Shown piece by piece: positions 1 to 7,079 of a stretch of DNA of 10,068 nucleotides. The stretch lies in the NCBI GenBank assembly GCA_023427575.1, contig JAEZAY010000496.1, forward strand, positions 1 through 10,068, written 5' to 3'. The notes below the pieces were generated by a model. That model was not told the origin of the DNA. It ran no database searches and saw only the letters and a list, made by a program, of their open reading frames with translations. A program made the translations under genes and the position numbers. Position 1 is the first letter of the stretch. Each line of letters begins with the position of its first letter. This DNA is from Bacteroidota bacterium (lineage in GTDB: Bacteria > Bacteroidota > Bacteroidia > Chitinophagales > Chitinophagaceae).

Positions 1-135
1 CAATATCACCCCGAGTTAAAAAGCACGGTGGAAAATCCACATCCGGTGTTTGTGCGTTTTGTTGGAGCGGCGAAAGAATATGCTGAAAGGAAGAGCTCGA
101 TGAAAAACCCTCTGCTGCAAAGTGAAATGATATAA
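1..135 (+). CDS. pyrG: CTP synthase, C-terminal end (partial)
   Basis: These are the last 44 codons of a gene that begins before the window. The reading frame opens at base 1 with QYHPELKSTVENPHP, which matches the end of the class I glutamine amidotransferase domain of CTP synthase. The His and Glu of 'HPE' are the second and third members of the Cys-His-Glu triad that frees ammonia from glutamine. The enzyme aminates UTP to CTP in the cytoplasm using ATP. The short helix after the motif (FVGAAKEYAERK) and a tail of about 12 residues are usual for the family. The stop is TAA at 133-135. The synthetase domain and the catalytic Cys lie outside the window. Having yidC next on the same strand is an arrangement seen in Bacteroidota. 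Confidence 0.9.
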   Translation, partial: QYHPELKSTVENPHPVFVRFVGAAKEYAERKSSMKNPLLQSEMI

Positions 136-228
136 GAGTCGCCGGATTGGGATTTTATTGAAGCGGTTTTTGTTTTGATCCTGAAGCAGTCGCCAGACCA
201 CAAATAATCAAAATATTCAAGATCAGAG

Positions 229-275
229 ATCCGGATCCCGGGCAGTTTCCTGAAATGGGAAGCCTGAATCCGGAT
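229..275. repeat. Inverted repeat in the pyrG-yidC gap
   Basis: The palindromic octamer ATCCGGAT occurs at 229-236 and again at 268-275, so the two arms can pair around a 31-base interior. The interior holds a further short TTCC/GGAA complementarity (around 247-262). No T run follows, so it is not a standard intrinsic terminator. It could be a weak 3'-end structure for pyrG or a protein site upstream of the yidC promoter, but it may be chance. Confidence 0.3.
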
Positions 276-324
276 TTATGCAATCTTATATCATCATTCC
301 CGGCATCTCTCATGCGGATTCCCC

Positions 325-332
325 TATCTTTG
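325..332 (+). promoter_or_regulatory. Putative Bacteroidota -7 promoter element for yidC
   Basis: TATCTTTG matches the Bacteroidota sigma-A -7 consensus TAnnTTTG at all six defined bases and is followed by CAC, as in TATnTTTGC at two other sites in this window. No clear TTTG -33 box is seen at the expected spacing. Transcription would begin near 339, giving yidC an A/T-rich leader of only about 15-20 bases without a Shine-Dalgarno sequence. Confidence 0.5.
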
Positions 333-353
333 CACGCTTAAATTTTTTTCAGA

Positions 354-2189
354 ATGGGTATGGACCGCAATTCGGTTATAGGCTTTGTGCTTTTGGCCTT
401 GTTATTATTTCTCTATCTGTTTTTATCAACAAAAAGCAGCCAGGAACTGGCGGCGGAACGCAGAAAGCAGGAGGATTCGCTGGCCATGGTCGCAAAAGTG
501 CGTGATTCCATAGCTGCTCTGTCTGATACAAGTAGCAGAACGGTGGCTATTGACACCAATTCACTGAAACGGGCCATTGCCGGAACAGAAGAATTAGTGG
601 TGGTGGAAAATGATGTTTTACGGATCAGCTTTACCAATAAAGGCGGTCAGCCGAAAAAAGTTGAACTGAAAAATTATGTTTCCAACGATGGCGCTCCGGT
701 GGTTTTAGGCGGTACCGAATTCGACAAGTTCTCATATCCCATCAATACCGCGGCGAATCAGTCGGCGCAAATCAGCGAACTCTATTTTTCTGCTTCGGAA
801 TTAAAAACGGAAAATGATGCGCAGGTACTTACCTATACTTTAGCAGGACCCGCTGGCGAGCAATTGGTACACCAATATGTAATTCGCAGAAACGAATACA
901 TTATCGACTGGATTGTTCAGATGAATGGCGCGGATAAATTACTGACTCAGGGCGCGTTTAATCTGATCTGGCAGAATCAGCCCATGCAGCATGAGAAGGA
1001 TGTTACTTACGAAAGACAGATGACGAATATCTGTTTTTATGAAGACAATGATTTCGATTACATTCAGAGCAGAACAACGCACCAGTTTGAAAAACCCGTT
1101 CAATGGGTAAGCGTTGCGCAGCAGTTCTTTAATACAACCCTGATCGCGAAGAACAATTTTACTTCCGGTGAAGTGAACTGGATAAAGAGTGAAGATACCA
1201 CCGGCATTATTGCAAAATCGACCACCACACTGCAATCTAAATTGCCCCTGGGTGCCGTTGCATCAGTTCCCATGCAATTGTATTTCGGACCAAATGAATA
1301 CAAAACGCTGAAGCAGCATGCTCCGGAAATGGATAAAATCGTGAATCTTGGCAGAGACTTTTACGCTTTTGTACGTCCGATCAACAAATACATTGTAATG
1401 CCCGTTTTTGATTTTTTCAAAGGCTTTACTGCCAGCCTCGGGATTGTGATCGCACTTCTTACCTTGTTTATCCGTTTACTCACTTCACCCCTGGTTTACA
1501 AGAGCTATCTGAGCGGTGCGAAAATGAAAGCGCTGAGACCGGAGATCGAAAAACTGAAAGAGAAGTTGGGTAATGATCAGCAAAAAGTGGGAATGGAGCA
1601 AATGAAATTGTTCAGGGAAGCAGGTGTTAATCCATTGGGAGGTTGTATTCCCGCCCTGCTGCAAATCCCGATCTTTTTTGCCCTCTATAGTTTTTTTAAC
1701 TCGAATATCGACCTGAGAGGAGAAAGTTTCCTTTGGGCCCAGGATTTATCAACCTATGATGTGATCCTCCGCTTCCCATTCCACGTGTGGGGTTTGGGCA
1801 GTCACCTGAGCTTATTCACCTTAACGGCTACGGCTACCAGCTTTCTGATTTCGCTGTACAATATGAACATGACTCCAGACCAGAATAATCCGGCTCTGAA
1901 GTACATGCCTTATATATTTCCCTTTATTCTCCTGTTTATCTTTAACAGTTTGCCATCGGCGCTTACCTGGTATTATACCGTTTCAAACGTGATTACCCTG
2001 ATTCTTCAGTTTATTATTCAGAACTATATCATCAACCACGATAAAATTCTGGCCAAGATTGAAGACAATCGCAAGAAGCCGAAGCCAAAATCCAAATGGC
2101 AGGAGAAATTTGAACAAATGCAGGAGCAACAAAAGCAAATGCAACAGCAGCAAAGTACCGGAAAGGGTTCTCCACGCGGCAAAAAGTAA
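354..2189 (+). CDS. yidC: Membrane protein insertase YidC
   Basis: YidC inserts and folds proteins in the inner membrane, alone or with SecYEG. The 611 residues have the Gram-negative layout: an N-terminal membrane anchor (about 7-24), a large periplasmic domain (about 60-340), and the conserved 60-kDa inner-membrane domain with five hydrophobic segments (about 360-560). Arg374 in LTLFIRLLTSP fits the conserved hydrophilic-groove arginine of the second segment. The cytoplasmic helical stretch AKMKALRPEIEKLKEKLG and the signature NPLGGCIPALLQIPIFF (about 426-442) are typical. The tail after residue 570 is Lys- and Gln-rich, as expected for a ribosome-facing end. ATG at 354 gives MGMDRN, but the second ATG at 360 gives MDRN, the usual start in Bacteroidota, so translation may begin there. 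A putative promoter lies just upstream and a strong terminator follows. Confidence 0.97.
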   Translation: MGMDRNSVIGFVLLALLLFLYLFLSTKSSQELAAERRKQEDSLAMVAKVRDSIAALSDTSSRTVAIDTNSLKRAIAGTEELVVVENDVLRISFTNKGGQPKKVELKNYVSNDGAPVVLGGTEFDKFSYPINTAANQSAQISELYFSASELKTENDAQVLTYTLAGPAGEQLVHQYVIRRNEYIIDWIVQMNGADKLLTQGAFNLIWQNQPMQHEKDVTYERQMTNICFYEDNDFDYIQSRTTHQFEKPVQWVSVAQQFFNTTLIAKNNFTSGEVNWIKSEDTTGIIAKSTTTLQSKLPLGAVASVPMQLYFGPNEYKTLKQHAPEMDKIVNLGRDFYAFVRPINKYIVMPVFDFFKGFTASLGIVIALLTLFIRLLTSPLVYKSYLSGAKMKALRPEIEKLKEKLGNDQQKVGMEQMKLFREAGVNPLGGCIPALLQIPIFFALYSFFNSNIDLRGESFLWAQDLSTYDVILRFPFHVWGLGSHLSLFTLTATATSFLISLYNMNMTPDQNNPALKYMPYIFPFILLFIFNSLPSALTWYYTVSNVITLILQFIIQNYIINHDKILAKIEDNRKKPKPKSKWQEKFEQMQEQQKQMQQQQSTGKGSPRGKK

Positions 2190-2212
2190 TTATTATAAAA
2201 TAATATCGTTAT

Positions 2213-2257
2213 AAAGACCTGGCATACCATCTTAATTGCCAGGTCTTTGTTATTTTT
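2213..2257 (+). terminator. Rho-independent terminator after yidC
   Basis: A perfect 12-bp stem (AAAGACCTGGCA at 2213-2224 with TGCCAGGTCTTT at 2237-2248) encloses a 12-base loop. It is followed by GTTATTTTT. It starts 24 bases after the yidC stop and should separate yidC from the next gene. Confidence 0.9.
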
Positions 2258-2311
2258 AGACAACGGGCGGGGAGTTAACTGCGTCTTGATTATAAATAAT
2301 TGAAAAGCAAC

Positions 2312-2968
2312 ATGAAAAAGCTTTTAATGGTTTTGGCCCTGAATCTTCTGCTGTTATCAGTCTTTAGCCAGAAGAAGATCTCAGAGCTTACTCTTGTATA
2401 TGATGCCACGGTAAGTACGGGAACTTCCGAACCCCGAATGGCAGATGCTTTTGATGGTGCTACCACAACAGTTTATCTTAAAGGAAACCTGAGTCGCTCC
2501 GATATGGTGAGCGCTCTGTTTAGTTCTACCACTATTCACGACGCAAAAACCGGCTCGGCTGTTATCCTTCGGGAAGTGAGCGGTCAGAAACTGCTGATTC
2601 GCATGAACCCCGACAACTGGCAGGAGAAAAACCGCCGCTATGAAGGAATTACATTTAAAAACACCAACGAAACCAAGGTAATTGCCGGATATAATTGCAT
2701 TAAGGCGGAAGCCAAACTGACCGATGGCTCCAGCTTTACGGTTTTTTACACCCGGGATCTGATCCCTGAAAACAAGGATTACGATTTTCAGTTCAAAAAC
2801 CTGAATGGCCTGCCGCTTGAATACGAATTAACGCAGGGAAAAATGAAAATTAAATATACGGTCTCGCGAATAAACCTGAACCCGGTGCCGGCGGCCCGTT
2901 TTGATATTCCGAAGAGCGGATATCGCGAACTTACTTATGAGGAAAGTAAAAAGAATGTAGGCGGATAA
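2312..2968 (+). CDS. Secreted DUF4412/GLPGLI-like protein
   Basis: The product is a 218-residue exported protein of unknown function. The ATG at 2312 was chosen because it opens a clean signal peptide, MKKLLMVLALNLLLLSVFSQ, with cleavage expected near residue 19-20; an in-frame TTG four codons upstream is less likely. The mature part is predicted mostly beta. Its central KVIAGYNCIKAEA stretch resembles the 'GY.C.KA' core of periplasmic Bacteroidota families such as DUF4412 and GLPGLI, and the preceding VYDATV stretch also fits. It lies alone between the yidC terminator and a convergent gene. The family assignment is from memory of the motif; the function is unknown. Confidence 0.75.
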   Translation: MKKLLMVLALNLLLLSVFSQKKISELTLVYDATVSTGTSEPRMADAFDGATTTVYLKGNLSRSDMVSALFSSTTIHDAKTGSAVILREVSGQKLLIRMNPDNWQEKNRRYEGITFKNTNETKVIAGYNCIKAEAKLTDGSSFTVFYTRDLIPENKDYDFQFKNLNGLPLEYELTQGKMKIKYTVSRINLNPVPAARFDIPKSGYRELTYEESKKNVGG

Positions 2969-2976
2969 AGCCGGGC

Positions 2977-3312
2977 TTATTTATTCCCCAGCTTAAATTT
3001 CAGGTCTACCAGATTCAGGTTCGACTTAAAACCTGGCCTGGTCATTTTGTATTTATATGGCAGAATGTAAATGGTATTGCCTTTCTGGTACGTTGAAATG
3101 GTATTATACATAACAAAGTTACCCCTGGTTTGAGAAAAGGCCTTGCTGCCGGTAAATTGCGGGCCGGCTTTTAAGGTGAATCCGGATGGCGCTTTCACCG
3201 GAACAAAATCGCTGGCGATTTTGGCCGATTTTTTCTTGCCACCGCCGCTACTTGCCAGAGCAAGTGCAACTACCCCCAGCATTGTACAGCTGATGATCGA
3301 TTTTTTAATCAT
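2977..3312 (-). CDS. Small basic exported protein, function unknown
   Basis: This 111-residue product is not recognised with confidence. The start MIKKSIIS at 3312 gives a typical signal peptide: two lysines, a hydrophobic core (MLGVVALALASS), then small residues. The 13-residue extension upstream (to 3351) would spoil it. There is no lipobox cysteine. The mature part starts with GGGKKKSAK, is strongly basic, and contains YQKGNTIYILPYKYKM, which looks like alternating beta strands. It resembles short uncharacterised proteins in Chitinophagaceae, but this is an impression only. Its stop lies 8 bases from the stop of the plus-strand gene, with no obvious shared terminator. Confidence 0.65.
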   Translation of the reverse strand: MIKKSIISCTMLGVVALALASSGGGKKKSAKIASDFVPVKAPSGFTLKAGPQFTGSKAFSQTRGNFVMYNTISTYQKGNTIYILPYKYKMTRPGFKSNLNLVDLKFKLGNK

Positions 3313-3646
3313 GTGGTTTAGTTTAAGCGTAAAATTCAGATTCATTCGCACGAAGTTATTGAAAAAATTAGGGATCCTTTAACCATTCATCAATTATTCT
3401 TGTAATTACTTTAACGTATTAGACGCTGAAAAGGTTACCAATCCATAAAATTTTCTAAAAATATTTTTTCGATCCGATTATTTGCTTTATTTACAGCGTT
3501 TTAGATGTTTAAACTTTAAACCGAAATCGGAAAGCAGCTTCTTATTTACCGGAAAAGATCGGGGGCCCAAATTTTTCTTAACTGATTTAGGGAAAAGAAA
3601 TTTTGAAAGAAGGGACGAAAACAATATTTTACGTAAACCTCCACAA
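3313..3646. other. Divergent intergenic region, 334 bases
   Basis: This A/T-rich stretch lies between the start of the small exported protein and the start of the TPR gene, so it should hold promoters for both. On the minus strand, TAATTTTT (3370 to 3363) differs from TAnnTTTG at one base and has a TTG 20 bases upstream (3393 to 3391). On the plus strand, TATTCTTG (3395-3402) and TATTTTTT (3462-3469) are one-mismatch candidates. None is convincing. The open frame upstream of the TPR ATG (from 3482) is not typical protein. No RNA gene was seen. Confidence 0.4.
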
Positions 3647-5068
3647 ATGAAAGAATACTCACACCGCCCCGATAAAGACGAGATCAGAGAATTGCTGAAA
3701 CAATTCCAGAATTTAAAGTCAGGCCGAACGCATCGTTTTCTGGAGGAAGACTCTTTCGAAAAGATCGTGGATTATTATGACGAGATGGAAGATCTGATCC
3801 AGGCTTATGAAGCGGTTGAAATCGGGATTGAGCAGTATCCCTATTCGGCGATGCTTCATATTAAAAAAGCCGATCTGCTGATCGCCATGCGTCAGTACCA
3901 GAATGCGTTGGAAGTTCTGGATCATGCCGAATTACTTGATAGCACCGACATCAATTTGTATATTCAGAAAACAGATGCCTATCTGGCACTCGACCAGCAG
4001 GAGCGGGCGGTTGAACTCCTGGAAAATGCTCTCTCCATGTTCGAAGGAGCGGAGCGAATCGAATTACTGTTTGAGCTGGCCGATGTGTATGATGATTATG
4101 AAGAATTCGACAAGATTTTTGATTGTTTAAAACTGATTCTTGAACAGGAGCCCGATAATGAGGAAGCGTTGTACAAAATTTGCTTCTGGACCGATTTTAC
4201 CGGTCGTAATGAAGAAAGCATCCGCCTGCATCAGCAGATTATTGAGGAGAAGCCTTTCAGCGAGCTGGCATGGTTTAATCTCGGCGCTGCCTACCAGGGA
4301 ATCAAATTGTATGAAAAATCCATTGATGCCTATAAATATGCGGTAGCAATAGATGAAAAATTTGATTACGCATACCGGAACATGGGGGATGCGTTTATCC
4401 GTTTACGTAAGTACCGCGAAGCCATTGAATCGCTGGAAAGAGTGCTGGAACTGTCCAGACCGGAAGACGTGATTTATGAAGCCATTGGACACTGTTACGA
4501 CCGCCTGAAGAATTTTGCGCAGGCGCGGTTTTACTACCGCAAAGCTTCCCACCTGAATCTTGAAGACAGCAAGTTGTATTACAAAATTGCCTGCACTTAT
4601 ATAAATGAATCTCACTGGTCGATGGCCTGCAAGCAATTAGAGACGGCCCTGCAGATTCACCGGATGCAACCCGAATTTAATCTGGCTATGGGGGAATGTA
4701 AGATGCAGCTGGGCGAATTCAGGGAGGCCATTCAGTACTTTTCGAATGAAGTTCGGCAAAGACCGAAAAACATCTCGAGTTGGGAAGCTCTTATCCGCTG
4801 TCTTTACAATGGGGAATATTATGAGGAAGCGCTTGAGCAGGTAATGGCGGCCATGAGCCATACCGACAGGAAGCCCATTTTTATCTATTATCTCAGCGCT
4901 ATTTATTTTGCCATGGGCTCCTTTAAGGAAGGATTGCTTCAACTGGAAAAGGCACTCAGTATTTCTCCCCGCTTACTAAAAAAGCTGGTCGATCTGGATC
5001 CTGCAATACTTCGGTATCAACAGGTAGTAGATCTTATCGCCCGGTACAAGAAGAATCGTTCGATTTGA
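3647..5068 (+). CDS. Cytoplasmic TPR-repeat protein
   Basis: The 473-residue product is made largely of tetratricopeptide repeats, helical pairs that form a curved scaffold for protein binding. I chose the ATG at 3647 (MKEYSHRPDKDEIREL) because the preceding 55 open codons are basic, low in quality and have no good start. There is no signal peptide or membrane segment. The N-terminal part (LLKQFQNLKSG...FLEEDSFEKIVDYY) is a conserved-looking, non-TPR acidic segment that I associate with a widespread Bacteroidota TPR family of unknown role. About ten repeats follow; clear examples are AWFNLGAAYQGIKLYEKSID (residues about 205-224) and AYRNMGDAFIRLRKYREAIE (about 240-259). No enzyme domain is attached. 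It lies 164 bases upstream of comA with a promoter-like site between, so it is probably a separate transcription unit. Confidence 0.9.
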   Translation: MKEYSHRPDKDEIRELLKQFQNLKSGRTHRFLEEDSFEKIVDYYDEMEDLIQAYEAVEIGIEQYPYSAMLHIKKADLLIAMRQYQNALEVLDHAELLDSTDINLYIQKTDAYLALDQQERAVELLENALSMFEGAERIELLFELADVYDDYEEFDKIFDCLKLILEQEPDNEEALYKICFWTDFTGRNEESIRLHQQIIEEKPFSELAWFNLGAAYQGIKLYEKSIDAYKYAVAIDEKFDYAYRNMGDAFIRLRKYREAIESLERVLELSRPEDVIYEAIGHCYDRLKNFAQARFYYRKASHLNLEDSKLYYKIACTYINESHWSMACKQLETALQIHRMQPEFNLAMGECKMQLGEFREAIQYFSNEVRQRPKNISSWEALIRCLYNGEYYEEALEQVMAAMSHTDRKPIFIYYLSAIYFAMGSFKEGLLQLEKALSISPRLLKKLVDLDPAILRYQQVVDLIARYKKNRSI

Positions 5069-5189
5069 GAATTTTACGGTGTTAAATGTCAGTCTCTTCC
5101 TGTATTGGCCTGCACTGCATGGTCGGTTTTAAGAATTACCCCGGGACCGCCTGGTTTCAGCTTTCCTTCCTGCTTTCCGATTTACATTG

Positions 5190-5197
5190 TATTTTTG
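5190..5197 (+). promoter_or_regulatory. Putative -7 promoter element for comA-aroE
   Basis: TATTTTTG matches TAnnTTTG at every defined base and continues as TTTGCGCC, close to the yidC site (TTTGCACG). No good -33 TTTG is seen. Transcription would start near 5204, leaving a leader of about 30 bases. A GAGGAG at 5214-5219 lies 13 bases before the ATG, rather far for a working ribosome-binding site. Confidence 0.5.
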
Positions 5198-5232
5198 CGC
5201 CCATTAAAACCCGAGGAGAAAAAATAAACTGA

Positions 5233-6006
5233 ATGAATTTCAATCTGACTCAAATCCCCGAACGTCATTTAAAGCCCAGATCTCACGGAATTACAATGGT
5301 AATGGATAAGGGACTCAGCGTGGCGGAAGCGGAAAACTTCTGCAGTGTAGCCAAGCCCCATGTAGACATCGTAAAATTAGGTTTTGGTACTTCCTTCGTA
5401 ACGCCGAATCTTCGTGAAAAGCTGGATGTATACGCCTCCTACAATATCCCCGTTTATTTCGGCGGAACTCTTTTTGAAGCCTTTCTTATCCGTAATCAGT
5501 TCAACGATTATATTAGTGTATGCCAGGAGTATGGCGTTCAGTTTATGGAAGTAAGCGATGGCTCCATCAATATCCCTCATGCTGAAAAATGCGGCTATAT
5601 TGAAAAGCTGACCAAATACGGCAAGGTATTGAGCGAAGTAGGAAGTAAGGATGCCGCGCATATTATTCCACCCTATAAATGGATTGAGCTGATGCGGGCC
5701 GAACTTTCAGCGGGTTCATCCTATGTAATTGCCGAAGCGCGGGAATCGGGCAATGTGGGAATTTATCGCGGTAGCGGCGAGGTAAGAGAAGGATTGGTTC
5801 AGGAAATTCTGACCCAGATTCCGGAAGAACAGATAATCTGGGAAGCACCCCAAAAATCCCAGCAGCTTTATTTTATTGAACTGATCGGCTGCAATGTAAA
5901 CCTGGGCAATATTGCACCTACTGAAGTGCTTCCGCTGGAGGCCATGCGGGTAGGTTTACGTGGCGATACCTTTCATCTCTTTCTTAAAAAAGAAAAGTCT
6001 GAATGA
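5233..6006 (+). CDS. comA: Phosphosulfolactate synthase (ComA family)
   Basis: ComA adds sulfite to phosphoenolpyruvate, giving (R)-2-phospho-3-sulfolactate, the first step to coenzyme M in methanogens and to sulfolactate in Bacillus. The 257-residue protein is full length for this TIM-barrel family (PF02679). Conserved blocks run in order: KPRSHGITMVMDKG (14-27), DIVKLGFGTS (45-54), PVYFGGTLFE (73-82), MEVSDGS (105-111), SEVGSKD (134-140), AGSSYVIAEARESGNVGIY (160-178) and the C-terminal NLGNIAP. The ATG at 5233 follows directly after an in-frame TGA, so no earlier start is possible. The stop overlaps the aroE start by 4 bases (ATGA), implying translational coupling. This organism is not a methanogen; the product could feed sulfolactate, or cysteate for sulfonolipids known in this phylum, but that is inference. 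Confidence 0.93.
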   Translation: MNFNLTQIPERHLKPRSHGITMVMDKGLSVAEAENFCSVAKPHVDIVKLGFGTSFVTPNLREKLDVYASYNIPVYFGGTLFEAFLIRNQFNDYISVCQEYGVQFMEVSDGSINIPHAEKCGYIEKLTKYGKVLSEVGSKDAAHIIPPYKWIELMRAELSAGSSYVIAEARESGNVGIYRGSGEVREGLVQEILTQIPEEQIIWEAPQKSQQLYFIELIGCNVNLGNIAPTEVLPLEAMRVGLRGDTFHLFLKKEKSE

Positions 6007-6746
6007 GAAAGTTCGGTTTAATAGGATATCCATTAAGCCATTCTTTTTCTAAAAGCTACTTTCAGGAAAAGTTCAGAAAGGAAGGAATTACGGATGCTGT
6101 TTATGAGAATTTTCCCATCGATGATATCAAACGCCTGCTTCCGCTTCTGAATGAGGAATATGGTTTATCGGGTTTGAATGTAACCATTCCTTATAAGGAG
6201 AAAGTGATCCCTTTTCTGGATCATGTTAGCGATGTGGTAAAAGAAACCGGCGCCTGCAATTGTATCTCAATCCGCGATCATAAATTGACCGGCTACAATA
6301 CGGATGTGGCAGGATTCCGGATTTCGCTGGAACGTTTTCTCAGGCCCATCCATAACCGCGCTCTTATCCTGGGCGCAGGAGGGGCCGCAAAAGCCGTGGC
6401 CTATGTACTCAAAACGCTCCAGATTCCCTATACGCAGGTTGTGCGCAACCGGAAGGAAAAAAGCCAATTGCTTTATCAGGAACTAACACCAACCATTATT
6501 CGCGAACATCCGCTGATCATCAACACCACCCCGGCAGGAATGTATCCCAAGCTGGAAGAAACCCCCCTGCAGGATCCGGACGGCATCGGAACCCGGCATT
6601 ACCTCTACGACCTGATTTACAATCCCGAAAAAACGCGTTTTCTCTATGAAGGGGAGATAAGAGGAGCTACCATTCAAAATGGGCATGAGATGCTGATCAT
6701 CCAGGCGGAAGAGAGCTGGAAGATCTGGAATTCCAACAAAAGTTGA
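6003..6746 (+). CDS. aroE: Shikimate dehydrogenase (NADP+)
   Basis: AroE reduces 3-dehydroshikimate to shikimate with NADPH, the fourth step of aromatic amino acid synthesis. The 247-residue product is somewhat shorter than the E. coli enzyme. The substrate-binding domain has YPLSHSFSK (9-17), GLNVTIPYKEKV with catalytic Lys65 (57-68), and GYNTDVAGF with catalytic Asp101 (97-105). The usual GAVNT block reads GACNC (83-87). The NADP domain has the GAGGAAKA loop (124-131), NRK at 149-151 where NRT binds the 2'-phosphate, and NTTPAGMYP (174-182). The C-terminal helix NGHEMLIIQAEESW (226-239) carries the conserved Gln234. No intact key position appears lost. It overlaps comA by 4 bases and has no terminator-like hairpin; the repeat region begins just downstream. 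Confidence 0.96.
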   Translation: MRKFGLIGYPLSHSFSKSYFQEKFRKEGITDAVYENFPIDDIKRLLPLLNEEYGLSGLNVTIPYKEKVIPFLDHVSDVVKETGACNCISIRDHKLTGYNTDVAGFRISLERFLRPIHNRALILGAGGAAKAVAYVLKTLQIPYTQVVRNRKEKSQLLYQELTPTIIREHPLIINTTPAGMYPKLEETPLQDPDGIGTRHYLYDLIYNPEKTRFLYEGEIRGATIQNGHEMLIIQAEESWKIWNSNKS

Positions 6747-6764
6747 AACGGCCGGGAGGAAAAT

Positions 6765-6796
6765 GTGATAATATGATAATGTGATAATGTGCAAAT
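6765..6796. repeat. Octamer array upstream of repeat copy 1
   Basis: Four back-to-back octamers, GTGATAAT, ATGATAAT, GTGATAAT and GTGCAAAT, all fit NTGNNAAT. The array starts 18 bases after the aroE stop and directly abuts the leader of repeat copy 1. On the other strand the units read ATTATCAC and ATTTGCAC. Similar octamer strings occur between genes in other Bacteroidota as far as I recall; their function is not known to me. Confidence 0.8.
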
Positions 6797-7064
6797 GGTT
6801 TCAGGTAAATTGAAAATTATTAACCGAACACTAATGATGTGCAAATACGGAAGTCTGAAGGTCTTAGGGCATATATCCTTATTATGCTTTGCTTTTCTTA
6901 TCTGCTTTGCGGGAAAATAAAAGAAAACGTAATGTGCAAATCTGCCAATTCAAAAACGGACGGCGTGGAGATAAAAAAAAAGAGTTGTTACCGGAGCAGC
7001 CCAATTTTTTGCGCAACTTTTATCTAAAAAAGTGGAAGGGGTCATTTACAGCGACTGCTCCTAA
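6797..7064. repeat. Duplicated intergenic element, copy 1
   Basis: The copy has three parts. A 40-base leader (6797-6836) begins GGTTTCAGGT. After AT comes a single octamer, GTGCAAAT (6839-6846). A 218-base body (6847-7064) runs from ACGGAAGTC to CTGCTCCTAA. The body holds two more octamers, GTGCAAAT and CTGCCAAT (6934-6949), an A9 run (6973-6981), and the inverted pair GGAGCAG/CTGCTCC (6993-6999 and 7055-7061). The body matches copy 2 at all but 6 positions, without gaps. Open frames of about 62 codons exist, but three of the four or five substitutions in that frame change amino acids and there is no recognisable protein, so I treat it as non-coding. No transposase or terminal inverted repeat was found. 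Confidence 0.9.
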
Positions 7065-7079
7065 TTCACTATTGATATA

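Noticed and set aside
2960..2985. Short palindrome AAGCCGGGCTT between convergent stop codons as a bidirectional terminator
   Set aside because: The stem would be only 4 bp with a 3-base loop and lacks T runs, so it is too weak.
3482..3646. 55-codon N-terminal extension of the TPR protein
   Set aside because: It lacks an ATG, is basic and unlike the following sequence, and the ATG at 3647 begins the family-like N-terminus.
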